Shown here: piece after piece, positions 27,783-36,639 of the stretch
How positions within the stretch are numbered: the first letter of the stretch is position 1
Layout of the letters: the number at the start of each line of letters is the position of its first letter
Source of the DNA: Palsa-506 sp963755815
GTDB taxonomy: Bacteria > Actinomycetota > Actinomycetes > Streptosporangiales > Streptosporangiaceae
Assembly (NCBI GenBank): GCA_963755815.1
Contig: CAVWLF010000013.1
Span: 1-64,000 of the forward strand
Reading direction: 5' to 3'
DNA: 64,000 nucleotides
Position numbers and translations under genes: made by a program
The notes under the pieces: model-generated
The model's input: the letters and a program-made list of their open reading frames with translations, nothing else
Told to the model about the DNA's origin: nothing
Databases searched by the model: none

Positions 27783-28904
27783 ATGGCCGTCATGCGCACA
27801 ACACCACCTTTCCGCGCCGACCACGTCGGCAGCCTGCTCCGCCCGCAGCACCTGCTCGCCGCCCGCGCCGAGCTGGCGGCCGGCCGGATCGACGCCGCCC
27901 AGCTGAGAGAGATCGAGGACGCCGCGATCGCCGAGGTCGTCGCGCTGCAGGAGGAAACCGGCCTGCAAACGGCCACCGACGGCGAATTCCGCCGCGCGTC
28001 CTGGCACATGGACTTCATCTACCAGCTCGGCGGGATCGGCCAGGCGCCCGGCAACCTCGCGGTGAAGTTCCGCAATCCGTCCGGGATGATCGAGTTCACG
28101 CCCGCGGCCCTGCACGTCGGCAGCAAGATCCGGCTGGACCACACGATCTTCGCCGACGACTTCCGCTACCTGCAGTCCGTGGTGACCACCGGGACGCCGA
28201 AGCTGACCATCCCGTCGCCGAATATGGTCCACTACCGCGGCGGGCCGGCCGCGCTGGACCCGGATGTCTATCCGGACATGGACCAGTTCTGGAGCGACCT
28301 GTCCGCGGCCTACGCGGAGGAGGTTCGCAGGCTCGGCGAGCTGGGCTGCACGTACCTGCAGCTGGACGACACCAGCCTGGCCTACCTGAACGACCCGGCG
28401 CAGCGGGCCGAGATCGCCGAGCGGGGCGAGGACGCCGAGCACCTGCATATCCGCTACATCCGCCAGGTCAATGACGCGCTGGCCGGCCGCCCGGACGGGA
28501 TGGCCGTGACCACGCACATGTGCCGGGGGAATTTCCGTTCTTCCTGGGCGGCCGAAGGGGGCTACGACTTCGTCGCCGAGGCGCTGTTCAGCGAACTGGA
28601 CGTGGATGGCTTCTTCCTGGAGTACGACGACGAGCGGTCCGGCGGCTTCGAGCCGCTGCGGTTCGTGCCGAAGGGCAAGCTGGTCGTGCTCGGCCTGGTC
28701 ACCACGAAGCGCGGTGAGCTGGAGGATGCCGACCAGCTCAAGCGCCGGATCGACGAGGCAGCGGCCTTCGTGCCGCTGGACCAGCTGTGCCTGTCACCGC
28801 AGTGCGGCTTCTCGTCCACCCTGGAGGGCAACGCGCTCACCCGCGACGAGCAGTTCGCGAAGCTCCGGCTGATCGTGGACGTGGCGAGCGACGTCTGGAG
28901 TTAA
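27783..28904 (+). CDS. Cobalamin-independent methionine synthase-like (MetE C-domain type)
   Basis: A protein of about 373 residues that matches only the catalytic C-terminal barrel of MetE (UROD/MetE-like). The N-terminus FRADHVGSLLRP is diagnostic; zinc ligands are suggested by THMCRGN, the acidic EYDDERSG and the late Cys in SPQCGFSST. Stand-alone proteins of this kind transfer methyl groups to thiols, but the donor and acceptor vary; true methionine synthesis is not certain. Start could be ATG 27783 or 27792. It diverges from ccdA. Confidence 0.83.
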   Translation: MAVMRTTPPFRADHVGSLLRPQHLLAARAELAAGRIDAAQLREIEDAAIAEVVALQEETGLQTATDGEFRRASWHMDFIYQLGGIGQAPGNLAVKFRNPSGMIEFTPAALHVGSKIRLDHTIFADDFRYLQSVVTTGTPKLTIPSPNMVHYRGGPAALDPDVYPDMDQFWSDLSAAYAEEVRRLGELGCTYLQLDDTSLAYLNDPAQRAEIAERGEDAEHLHIRYIRQVNDALAGRPDGMAVTTHMCRGNFRSSWAAEGGYDFVAEALFSELDVDGFFLEYDDERSGGFEPLRFVPKGKLVVLGLVTTKRGELEDADQLKRRIDEAAAFVPLDQLCLSPQCGFSSTLEGNALTRDEQFAKLRLIVDVASDVWS

Positions 28905-29050
28905 CTGTCCGTGGCGATATGACCAGCAATCAGCGGATACGCGGTCACTCGGCGCAATCGCGCTGAACCGAGGCGGGCCGCCGGGCCGTGTCAGGGTAAG
29001 AGAAGTGACAGCGGCATGAGCGCGCACCCGGACAGCGAAGGAGCGAACTG

Positions 29051-30034
29051 GTGATGGTCTCCGGCGGCCCCGGCGGGGGGCAGCTGACCGCGGCGGACGG
29101 CCGCCGGGCCGCCCGGCGGCGGCTGTACCTGCCCACCTTCGCCGTGGCCGTCTTCGCGGCCTGGCTGGCCTACCGCGGCTGGCGGGTGCTCAGCCAGATC
29201 GGGCCGATCAGCTCCATCCACTCCGAGCAGCTCGAACTCGCCGGGCCGGCCGTGGTGGGATTCGTGCTGGTGGTGTTCGTCATCGAGCAGATCCGCCCGG
29301 CCGAGCGGCACGCGGTGCTGGCCCGGGGACATGTGCTCGACATGACCTACCTGCTGGCGTACGCGCTCATCGTGGTGCCGCTGATCGCGCTGATCGGCAG
29401 CGGCTTCTCCGCCGACCTGGCCAGGATCGCGCCGTGGCTGGTGCTGCCGCGGATCACGGCGGTGCCGCAGTGGTGCTTCATCGCGGCGGCCGTGGTCGCC
29501 ATCGATGCCGTTGACTGGCTGGCGCACCTGGGCAACCACCGGATCAACTCGCTGTGGCGGCTGCACGCGGTGCATCACTCGCAGGAGGAGCTGAGCATCC
29601 TCACCACGTTCCGGGCCCACCCCCTCGTGCACGTCAGCTTCCTCCTCTCGGCGCTGCCGGTGCTCGCGCTGAGCGCCAACAATGCGACGCCGGCCGCCGT
29701 GCTGACCGTCTACGCCTGCCTGGGCGCGCTGCCGCACGCGAACGTGCGGTGGACCTACGGGAAGGCGGGCGCGCTGCTGATCAGCCCCGCGTATCACCGG
29801 ATACATCACTCGGCCACCGGCCGCCTCGACATCAACCTCGGCACCGTCTTGACGGTCTGGGACCGGCTATCCGGCCGGGCGGTGTTCCCGGCCCGCGGCA
29901 TGCAGGCGGTGAAGACCGGCCTGGCGGGCCGGCCGGTGCCGGTCGAGCAGTCCGCCGGGTGGCCGCGGCTGGCCCGGATTTTCCTGATCCAGTGGACCGA
30001 GCCCTTCACTACCAGCGAGGTGTCTGACCAATGA
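29051..30034 (+). CDS. Sterol desaturase/fatty-acid hydroxylase family membrane protein
   Basis: A 327-residue integral membrane di-iron protein. Histidine motifs are visible: DWLAHLGNHR, LHAVHHSQEELS and YHRIHHSATG, with several hydrophobic helices before and between. The family hydroxylates or desaturates sterols, fatty acids and carotenoids; the substrate is not evident. GAAGGAG at 29037-29043 precedes GTG 29051/ATG 29054. The next gene begins at an ATGA overlap, so the two are coupled. Confidence 0.87.
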   Translation: MMVSGGPGGGQLTAADGRRAARRRLYLPTFAVAVFAAWLAYRGWRVLSQIGPISSIHSEQLELAGPAVVGFVLVVFVIEQIRPAERHAVLARGHVLDMTYLLAYALIVVPLIALIGSGFSADLARIAPWLVLPRITAVPQWCFIAAAVVAIDAVDWLAHLGNHRINSLWRLHAVHHSQEELSILTTFRAHPLVHVSFLLSALPVLALSANNATPAAVLTVYACLGALPHANVRWTYGKAGALLISPAYHRIHHSATGRLDINLGTVLTVWDRLSGRAVFPARGMQAVKTGLAGRPVPVEQSAGWPRLARIFLIQWTEPFTTSEVSDQ

Positions 30035-30444
30035 CCACCACCAAGGCGCGGCAGGACGCGCTCCGCGGGCAGCTGCCCGTGCTGGCGTTGTGCATCGTCG
30101 ACGCCGGGCTCCTCATTACGTCGGGGCTCATCCACCTGCATTTCTGGAATATCGCCTACCGGCACGTCCCGACGCTCGGCCCGCTGTTCCTGGTTCAGGT
30201 AATCGCGACGCTGCTGATCGCCGTCGCGCTGGTGGCGACCCGGCGGCTGATCGTGGTAGCCGCGGCCTTCCTGCTGATGGGGGGCACCATCGTCGGCTTC
30301 ATCCTGGTGCGCACGGTCGGCTTGTTCAATTTCAAGCTGGGGTTCACCTCCGGCCTGGCCGCGACCGTGCTGGTGGTCGAGGCCGTGGCCATGGTGATGA
30401 CGGCCATCACCGCCTGGGTGATCACCCGCGGCGCGCGCGCCTGA
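30031..30444 (+). CDS. Small four-helix membrane protein, unknown function
   Basis: A 137-residue protein with about four transmembrane helices (LPVLALCIVDAGLLITSGLI; LFLVQVIATLLIAVALVA; LIVVAAAFLLMGGTIVGFIL; ATVLVVEAVAMVMTAITAWV). It begins within the stop of the sterol desaturase gene (ATGA), which points to a shared role or complex. It is not recognised; no cofactor motif is seen. Confidence 0.75.
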   Translation: MTTTKARQDALRGQLPVLALCIVDAGLLITSGLIHLHFWNIAYRHVPTLGPLFLVQVIATLLIAVALVATRRLIVVAAAFLLMGGTIVGFILVRTVGLFNFKLGFTSGLAATVLVVEAVAMVMTAITAWVITRGARA

Positions 30445-30595
30445 CCTGCCCGCTCACTCACCTGCGCACCATCCCCGGTGACCTCCTCCAGGGTTCAGGC
30501 CCGCTGCACGGGTAAGAGAAGCCGGAATGACAGCGCGCGCGGGCCGGTTAAGTAGAACAAGCCGGAGCGGATGCCGACTCGGACGGGGAAATCAC

Positions 30596-31931
30596 ATGAT
30601 GGATGTCCGTGACGGGGCAGAGCGCGCGCCGGCACCGCCGCTCTCGGAGGACGCCGCCGAGGAGCACATACACGGCATCTGCTTCAAGACCGGGCCGCCC
30701 GGCGCGGTAGGTGTTGAGCTTGAATGGCTGGTCTGCGACGGCGATGACGTTGCCTCGCCCGTCGACCACCAGCGGGTTACCACCGCGCTGGCCGGGCTAG
30801 ATGCCCCCGGCGCGCTGCCTGGCCAGGGCCAGGCTCACCTTCGAGCCAGGCGGCCAGGTCGAAATCAGCTCCGCCCCGGCGGCCGCCATCGGCGGCTGCG
30901 TGACGAGCGCCGGCCGCGATCTGGCCGTGGTGCGGCGCGCGGTCCAGGGCGCCGGGCTCAGCCTCGTCGGATGCGGCGTGGATCCGCACCGTCTCCCGGC
31001 CAGAATCCTCGATCTGCCCCGTTACGCGGCCATGGAGGAGTTCTTTGACCGCGGCGGGCACTGGGGACGGGTCATGATGGGCAGCACCGCGTCCGTCCAG
31101 GTCTGCGTGGACGCCGGGCTGGACGGCGACGGCCCGGCCGGTTACCGCTGGCGCTGGCGGCTGCTGCACGCGCTCGGCCCGGTCCTGGTGGCCACGTTCG
31201 CCAATTCGCCGCTGCGCGCGGGCCGGCCGACCGGCTGGAAGTCGACCAGGCAGGCCGTCTGGGGCCGGCTGGATCCGGGCCGCACCCGGGCTCCGGCGGG
31301 CGCCGAGCCAGTCCGCCGCGCTGAGGCCGGCCCGCGCGGGGCGGCTGACCCCGACCCCCGCTCGGCCTGGGCGTCGTACGCGCTGGATGCCCAGCTGATG
31401 TGCATCCGCCGGGATGACTCGCCCCGCTGGACCGCGCCGGCCGGGCTGACCTTCCGGGCCTGGCTCCGCGGCGGTGGCGAGCGGCCGCCGACCCGTGATG
31501 ACCTCACCTACCATCTCTCCACGCTCTTCCCCCCGGTACGCCCGCAGGGGCACCTGGAACTCCGGGTCATTGATGCCCAGGCCGGCGAGGGCTGGATCGT
31601 TCCCGCGGCCGTGGTGTCCGCCCTGCTCGATGATCCGGTGGCCGCGCAGGCCGCGATGGCCGCCGCCGAGGCGATCTGGCCGCACCCGGGCAGCCGGCAG
31701 GCCGCGGCGTCAGACGGCTGGCTCACCGGGCCGTGGCTGCGGGCCGCCCGGCGCGGCCTGGAGGATCCCGCGCTGGCCCGGGCCAGCCGGGCCTGCTTCG
31801 AGGCCGCCGAGGCCGCGCTCTGCCGGGCCGGTGCCGCCCCGGCGATCCGGCGGCAGGTCACCGACTTCGCCGAGACCTATGTAGTGCGGGGCCGCTGCCC
31901 CGCCGACGAGATGCTGGAGGAGAGCAGATGA
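30596..31931 (+). CDS. egtA: Glutamate-cysteine ligase EgtA (frameshifted)
   Basis: EgtA makes gamma-glutamyl-cysteine for ergothioneine synthesis. The first frame, from ATG 30596 (GGGGA upstream), reads AVGVELEWLVCDGDD and QRVTTALAGLDAPGALPG. The conserved continuation ARLTFEPGGQVEISSAP and the rest (EEFFDRGGHWGRVMMGSTAS, GHLELRVIDAQAG) are in another frame ending at 31931. One extra base in 30815-30832 accounts for this. The TGA stop overlaps the egtB ATG. Because the rest of the cluster is intact, an assembly indel is as plausible as a real mutation. Confidence 0.88.
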
Positions 31932-33253
31932 CATCGGAATCGGAGCTGCTCAGGGATACGATCGCGGACCTGCTGGTCACCGGCAGGCAGCGGACTCAGC
32001 GCCTGACCGAGTGCCTGGATGAGGACGACCTGATCCGCCAGCACTCGCCGCTCATGTCACCGCTGGTCTGGGATCTGGCGCACATCGCCAACCAGGAGGA
32101 GCTGTGGCTGCTCCGGGAGGTCGGCGGGCGGGACCCGATGCGCCCGGAGATCGATCCGCTCTATGACGCGTTCGAGCATCCGCGGGCCGAGCGCCCGACC
32201 CTGCCGCTGCTGCCGCCCGCCGAGGCGCGGGCGTATGCGCGCGAGGTCAGGGGCCGCGTGCTCGATCTGGTCGAGCGGACCAGGTTCACCGGCGACCGGC
32301 TGGTGACCGGCGGCTTCGCGTTCGGCATGATCGCGCAGCACGAGCAGCAGCACGGCGAGACGATGCTGGCCACCCACCAGCTCCGCCGCGGCGGGCCGGT
32401 GCTATCCGCGCCGCCGCCCGGCCCGGCGCCGGCCGACGCGGCGGGCCTGCCCGCCGAGGTGCTCGTACCGGGCGGCCCGTTCACCATGGGGACATCGGCC
32501 GAGCCGTGGGCGCTGGACAACGAGCGGCCCGCGCACACCGTCGACGTGCCGGCCTTCTACATCGACACCACGCCGGTGACCAACGCCGCCTACGCCGAGT
32601 TCATCGCGGCCGGCGGTTACGACGAGCCCTCCTGGTGGACCGCGGCCGGCTGGGCGCACCGGCAGGAGGCCGGCCTGTTCGCGCCCCAGTTCTGGCGGCG
32701 CGAGGGCGGTCAGTGGATCCGGACCAGGTTCGGGGTCAGCGAACCGGTCCCGCCGGCCGAGCCGGTCATGCACGTGTGCTGGTACGAGGCCGACGCGTAC
32801 GCGCGGTGGGCGGGCCGGAGGCTGCCGCGCGAGGCGGAGTGGGAGAAGGCGGCCAGGTTCGACCCGGCCGCCGGGCGGTCGCGGCGTTACCCGTGGGGGG
32901 ACGATGACCCGGTGCCGGACCGGGCCAACCTGGGCCAGCTGTACCTGCAGCCCGCCCCCGCGGGCTCGTACCCGGCGGGCGCCGCCCCGTGCGGCGCGCG
33001 CCAGCTGATCGGCGATGTCTGGGAGTGGACGGCCAGCGACTTCCTGCCCTACCCAGGGTTCGAGGCCTGGCCGTACAAGGAGTACTCCGAGGTGTTCTTC
33101 GGCGCTGACTACAAGGTGCTGCGCGGCGGCGCGTTCTCGGTCGGGCCGGTGGCCTGCCGCAGCACCTTCCGCAACTGGGACTACCCGATCCGGCGGCAGA
33201 TCTTCGCGGGGCTGCGCACCGCCCGCGACGCGGCGGCCGGGGAGGTCGCCTGA
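31928..33253 (+). CDS. egtB: Ergothioneine sulfoxide synthase EgtB
   Basis: A 441-residue non-haem iron enzyme joining hercynine and gamma-glutamylcysteine (or cysteine) with O2. The N-terminal DinB-type half carries the iron motif HxxxHxE as HEQQHGE, with a partner His in WDLAHIANQEE. The C-terminal half is the formylglycine-generating-enzyme-like fold (GGPFTMGTSAEPWALDNERP, DVWEWTASDFLPYPGF, LRGGAFSVGP). ATG 31928 overlaps the egtA stop. It is third-party evidence that the cluster is for ergothioneine. Confidence 0.95.
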   Translation: MTSESELLRDTIADLLVTGRQRTQRLTECLDEDDLIRQHSPLMSPLVWDLAHIANQEELWLLREVGGRDPMRPEIDPLYDAFEHPRAERPTLPLLPPAEARAYAREVRGRVLDLVERTRFTGDRLVTGGFAFGMIAQHEQQHGETMLATHQLRRGGPVLSAPPPGPAPADAAGLPAEVLVPGGPFTMGTSAEPWALDNERPAHTVDVPAFYIDTTPVTNAAYAEFIAAGGYDEPSWWTAAGWAHRQEAGLFAPQFWRREGGQWIRTRFGVSEPVPPAEPVMHVCWYEADAYARWAGRRLPREAEWEKAARFDPAAGRSRRYPWGDDDPVPDRANLGQLYLQPAPAGSYPAGAAPCGARQLIGDVWEWTASDFLPYPGFEAWPYKEYSEVFFGADYKVLRGGAFSVGPVACRSTFRNWDYPIRRQIFAGLRTARDAAAGEVA

Positions 33254-34077
33254 TGTGCCGGCACCTGGCCTACCTGGGCGAGGCCGTGACGCTGCGCTCC
33301 GTGCTGCTGGACCCGCCGCACAGCCTGCAGGCGCAGGCCTGGGCGCCGCGGCGGCAGCGGCACGGCACGGTGAACGCGGACGGGTTCGGCGTCGGCTGGT
33401 ACGCCGACGGCGACCCGGTGCCGGCCAGGTACCGGCGGGCGAAGCCGATCTGGTCCGACCCGTCGTTCGCCGATCTCGCCCGGGTCACCAGGAGCCGCGC
33501 GGTGCTGGCGGCCGTTCGCGACGCGACCTCCGGCACCGAGACCGGGGAGGCGGCCGCCGCGCCCTTTGCCGCCGACCGCTGGCTGTTCAGCCACAACGGG
33601 GCGCTCAGCAGCTGGCCTGAGGCCGGGGCCGCGCTGGCCGCCGACCTGCCGGCCAGCGACGTGCTCGCGCTGGAAGCCCGCTGCGACTCGGCCGTCATCT
33701 GGGCGGTCGTGCTCCGCAAGCTGCGGGCGGGCAGCGGGCTGGCCGGGGCGCTGGACGAGACCATCCGCGAGCTGACCGCCCGGCAGCTCGGCGGCCGGTT
33801 CAACTTCCTGCTCACCGACGGCGAGACGATCGCGGCGACGGCCGCCGGGGACACCCTGTCCTACCGGAGCGGCCCGGCCGGGGTGGTGGTCGCCTCCGAG
33901 CCGGTCGACGACGATCCCGGCTGGATCGACGTACCTGACCAGAGCCTGGTCGAGGCGTCGGCCGGGTCGGTCACCGTCGGCCCGATTGGCGCGGGGGCTG
34001 ATGCCGCCCGCGACGCCAGCTCACCCGCCCTGGCCGGGGCCGCGGCCGGGCCGAACGGAAGGACGGCACGCCGGTGA
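33253..34077 (+). CDS. egtC: Gamma-glutamyl hercynylcysteine sulfoxide amidohydrolase EgtC
   Basis: A 274-residue class II glutamine-amidotransferase-type hydrolase. The catalytic Cys2 is exposed after Met removal (MCRHLAYLGE), followed by NADGFGVGWYADGDPVPARY and FSHNGALSSWPEA, typical of EgtC. It removes the gamma-glutamyl group from the EgtB product. The ATG shares one base with the egtB stop (TGATG). The C-terminus ends in an Ala-rich extension. Confidence 0.94.
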   Translation: MCRHLAYLGEAVTLRSVLLDPPHSLQAQAWAPRRQRHGTVNADGFGVGWYADGDPVPARYRRAKPIWSDPSFADLARVTRSRAVLAAVRDATSGTETGEAAAAPFAADRWLFSHNGALSSWPEAGAALAADLPASDVLALEARCDSAVIWAVVLRKLRAGSGLAGALDETIRELTARQLGGRFNFLLTDGETIAATAAGDTLSYRSGPAGVVVASEPVDDDPGWIDVPDQSLVEASAGSVTVGPIGAGADAARDASSPALAGAAAGPNGRTARR

Positions 34078-35045
34078 CCGAGCCGACGATCGAGCGATGC
34101 CTGCCCGCCGGCTTCCTGGCCGACTCACTCCGCGCCGATGCCCGCGCCGGGCTGACCGCATCACCCAAGTCGCTGCCGCCGAAGTGGTTCTACGACGAGC
34201 GGGGCAGCGGGCTGTTCGACAAGATCACCCTTCTCGACGAGTACTATCCGACCCGGGCCGAACGGGCCATCCTGCGCTCGGCCGCGGCCGGGATCGCGAC
34301 GGCCACCCGGGCCAGGACGCTGGTCGAGCTGGGCTCCGGGTCGGCGGACAAGACGCGGCTGCTGCTTGACGCGCTGCGCGGCGCCGGAACCCTGGCCCGG
34401 TACGTGCCGGTGGACGTGAGCGAGGCGGCGCTGATCACGGCCTCCCGCCGGGTGCTCGGTGAGTATCCGGGGCTGGCCGTGCACGCGGTCGCCTCCGATT
34501 TCGAGGAGCACCTCGGCCTGCCCGAGGGCGGCGGCCCGCGGCTGGTGGCGTTTCTCGGCAGCACGATCGGGAACCTGCTCCCGCCGCAGCGGGCCGCGTT
34601 CCTCGCCTCGATCAGGGCCAGGCTCGCTCCTGACGACGCGCTGCTGCTCGGCACCGACCTGGTGAAGGACCCGGCCGTGCTGGTCGCCGCCTACGACGAC
34701 GCCGCGGGCGTGACGGCCGCCTTCAACAAGAACATCCTGTCGGTACTCAACGCCGAGCTGGGCGCGAACTTCGACCCGGACGCGTTCGATCACGTGGCGC
34801 TCTGGGACCCGGCGGCGGAGTGGATCGAGATGCGGCTGCGGTCCGCCGGGCGCCAGCAGGTGCGGCTGCCGGCCATCGGGCTGACCGTCAGCTTCGCCGC
34901 GGGCGAGGAGCTGCGCACCGAGGTTTCGGCCAAGTTCCGCCGCGAGGGAGTACAGGCCGAACTCGCCACAGCGGGCCTGACGATGACGTCCTGGTGGACC
35001 GACGAGGAAAGCCGGTTCGGCCTCTCCCTGTCGGTCCCGTGCTAG
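34074..35045 (+). CDS. egtD: Histidine N-alpha-methyltransferase EgtD
   Basis: A 323-residue SAM methyltransferase that trimethylates histidine to hercynine, the first dedicated step. Motif I is LVELGSGSADKTRLLLDAL; other hallmarks are PPKWFYDERGSGLFDKIT, LDEYYPTRAE, FLGSTIGNLLP and the C-terminal RTEVSAKFRREGV. GTG 34074 overlaps the end of egtC. No egtE (C-S lyase) follows, so the final step must be encoded elsewhere or done by another PLP lyase. Confidence 0.96.
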   Translation: MTEPTIERCLPAGFLADSLRADARAGLTASPKSLPPKWFYDERGSGLFDKITLLDEYYPTRAERAILRSAAAGIATATRARTLVELGSGSADKTRLLLDALRGAGTLARYVPVDVSEAALITASRRVLGEYPGLAVHAVASDFEEHLGLPEGGGPRLVAFLGSTIGNLLPPQRAAFLASIRARLAPDDALLLGTDLVKDPAVLVAAYDDAAGVTAAFNKNILSVLNAELGANFDPDAFDHVALWDPAAEWIEMRLRSAGRQQVRLPAIGLTVSFAAGEELRTEVSAKFRREGVQAELATAGLTMTSWWTDEESRFGLSLSVPC

Positions 35046-35141
35046 CGCGCGCCGCTGACCCGGGCCCTGGCCGGGGCCGGGCGGCCGCGACATCATGGTG
35101 ACCAGTCGCACCCGAGCACGCAGCCGACGAAGGAGTCCGCC

Positions 35142-35579
35142 TTGACCGAGATCGCCGCGGCACCGGCCGTCACCGGCTTCCACCACTTCTCGCCGACCGT
35201 GTCCGACGTGGAGGCCAGCGCCCAGTGGTATGAGCGGGTATTCCAGATGAACCGGGTACCGGTCCCCTTCCCTCACTACGGGGACGAGGAGGGCGGCTAC
35301 GCCGTGCTGCTGATGGAGCCGCGCTCCGGCGTGGCGATCGGACTTCACCACCACGAGGCCAACCCCGGCCAGGCGTTCCACGAGAGCAGGACCGGCCTGG
35401 ACCACATCTCGTTCGGGGTGGCCGGCCGCGCGGACCTCGACGCGTGGGCCAGCTGGCTGGACGAACTCGGCATCGCGCATTCCGGCGTGATCGACACCGA
35501 CCAGCCGGTTCCCTACTCCGTGCTCGTCTTCCGGGATCCGGACAACATCCAGCTCGAGCTCATCCACCTGCCCGGCTGA
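35142..35579 (+). CDS. VOC (glyoxalase/dioxygenase-fold) family protein
   Basis: A 145-residue single VOC protein with paired beta-alpha-beta-beta-beta modules: metal ligands may be His14/15 (GFHHFSPTVSD), His in LDHISFGV, and Glu in NIQLELIHLPG. The combination resembles glyoxalase-type lyases, but no substrate can be named. It lies 97 bases after egtD, possibly a separate unit. Confidence 0.78.
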   Translation: MTEIAAAPAVTGFHHFSPTVSDVEASAQWYERVFQMNRVPVPFPHYGDEEGGYAVLLMEPRSGVAIGLHHHEANPGQAFHESRTGLDHISFGVAGRADLDAWASWLDELGIAHSGVIDTDQPVPYSVLVFRDPDNIQLELIHLPG

Positions 35580-35594
35580 CCCCGGGGAGCCAGG

Positions 35595-36548
35595 TCAGTC
35601 CGGCAGTTCGGTGAAGACGGTGGTCCAGTCATCCTTCATGCTGATCACGGTCCAGTCCTGGGCGCGCGCCTGCTCGATCGCTTCCTCGGCTCCGGCGGTG
35701 TAGCCGAACTCGCGGTCAGGGTCATCGTGCAGGACCAGCAAGCGCAGCCCGGGCCAGGCCAGGCCGGCGTAGCGGAGCATCGGGATATCGCCATTTGAGT
35801 TCCCGCCGGCGATCAGCGGCCGCCGTCCGGTACGGCTCCAGATCCGGACCGGCTTGGACGGCCCGTCATCGAAGACGTCCATCTGCGCCTGGTAGACCAC
35901 GGTGGCTCCGGCGCCGGACTCCTGGTAGCGCAGGCCGGCCGAGCTGCCGATGACACGCTCGGGCGGGATTCCGTAGATATCGCCGGTGACCGGGCGCATG
36001 AAGTCACGATCGCCGCCCGAGGCGATGAACGCGGTGAAGCCGCTGGCCTCGAGGAAGCGCAGCAGCTCGACCATCGGCAGGTAGGCGCATTCGCGCAGCA
36101 GCCGGCCGAGGCTCGGATGACCGGCGGAACTGAGGAAGCCGTGAGCCGCCGCGGCGTAGTCCTCCACGCTCACGCCGTCGAACGCATGCAGGATGGCCGC
36201 CATCAGGGTCTGCACGTCGGCGTCGTCGCCGTGGTAGTGCGCGGTGAGCGCATTGCCGAGCCAGGCGTAATCCTTCTCCCGCGCCGCCCGCCACGGCTGC
36301 CGCTCGCGCAGGGCCGGGTCAGCCTCGGCCATTTCCGCGAAACGCCGCAGGATGAATCCCAGCTCGACCGGCATCGGCTTCTCGCACCACAGGGTGCCGT
36401 CATTGTCGAAGACCGCCACCCGCTCCGCGGGCGGCACGTAGCCAGGGCCGCTTTCATCAGTCACCGCGGCCACGAAATCCACGATGGCCTGGCGGGTCGG
36501 GGTGGGTGCCCACGACGGCAGGTGAGCTTCGGCCAGGTCCATGATCAT
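35595..36548 (-). CDS. HAD-superfamily phosphatase-like hydrolase
   Basis: A 317-residue HAD hydrolase. Motif I is VAVFDNDGTLWCEKP with nucleophile Asp; motif II FIASGGDRDFMRPV; the late motif GGNSNGDIPML supplies the acidic pair. The N-terminal cap is helical. It resembles the SerB-like HAD group seen next to sulfatases and is divergent from the sulfatase gene with a 91-base shared upstream region. Substrate not known. Confidence 0.82.
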   Translation of the reverse strand: MIMDLAEAHLPSWAPTPTRQAIVDFVAAVTDESGPGYVPPAERVAVFDNDGTLWCEKPMPVELGFILRRFAEMAEADPALRERQPWRAAREKDYAWLGNALTAHYHGDDADVQTLMAAILHAFDGVSVEDYAAAAHGFLSSAGHPSLGRLLRECAYLPMVELLRFLEASGFTAFIASGGDRDFMRPVTGDIYGIPPERVIGSSAGLRYQESGAGATVVYQAQMDVFDDGPSKPVRIWSRTGRRPLIAGGNSNGDIPMLRYAGLAWPGLRLLVLHDDPDREFGYTAGAEEAIEQARAQDWTVISMKDDWTTVFTELPD

Positions 36549-36639
36549 CTCTCCATTGACAGGTCCGCGGTGCCTATGGTGGTGTGCCTGAAGAGGTTAT
36601 GGCATCCGGTTGCGGTCGCTGTTCACGGAGGTGCGGGAA

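Noticed and set aside
31928..33253. EgtB considered as the sulfatase-maturing formylglycine enzyme
   Set aside because: It carries the iron-binding HEQQHGE half and sits between egtA and egtC; that identifies EgtB.
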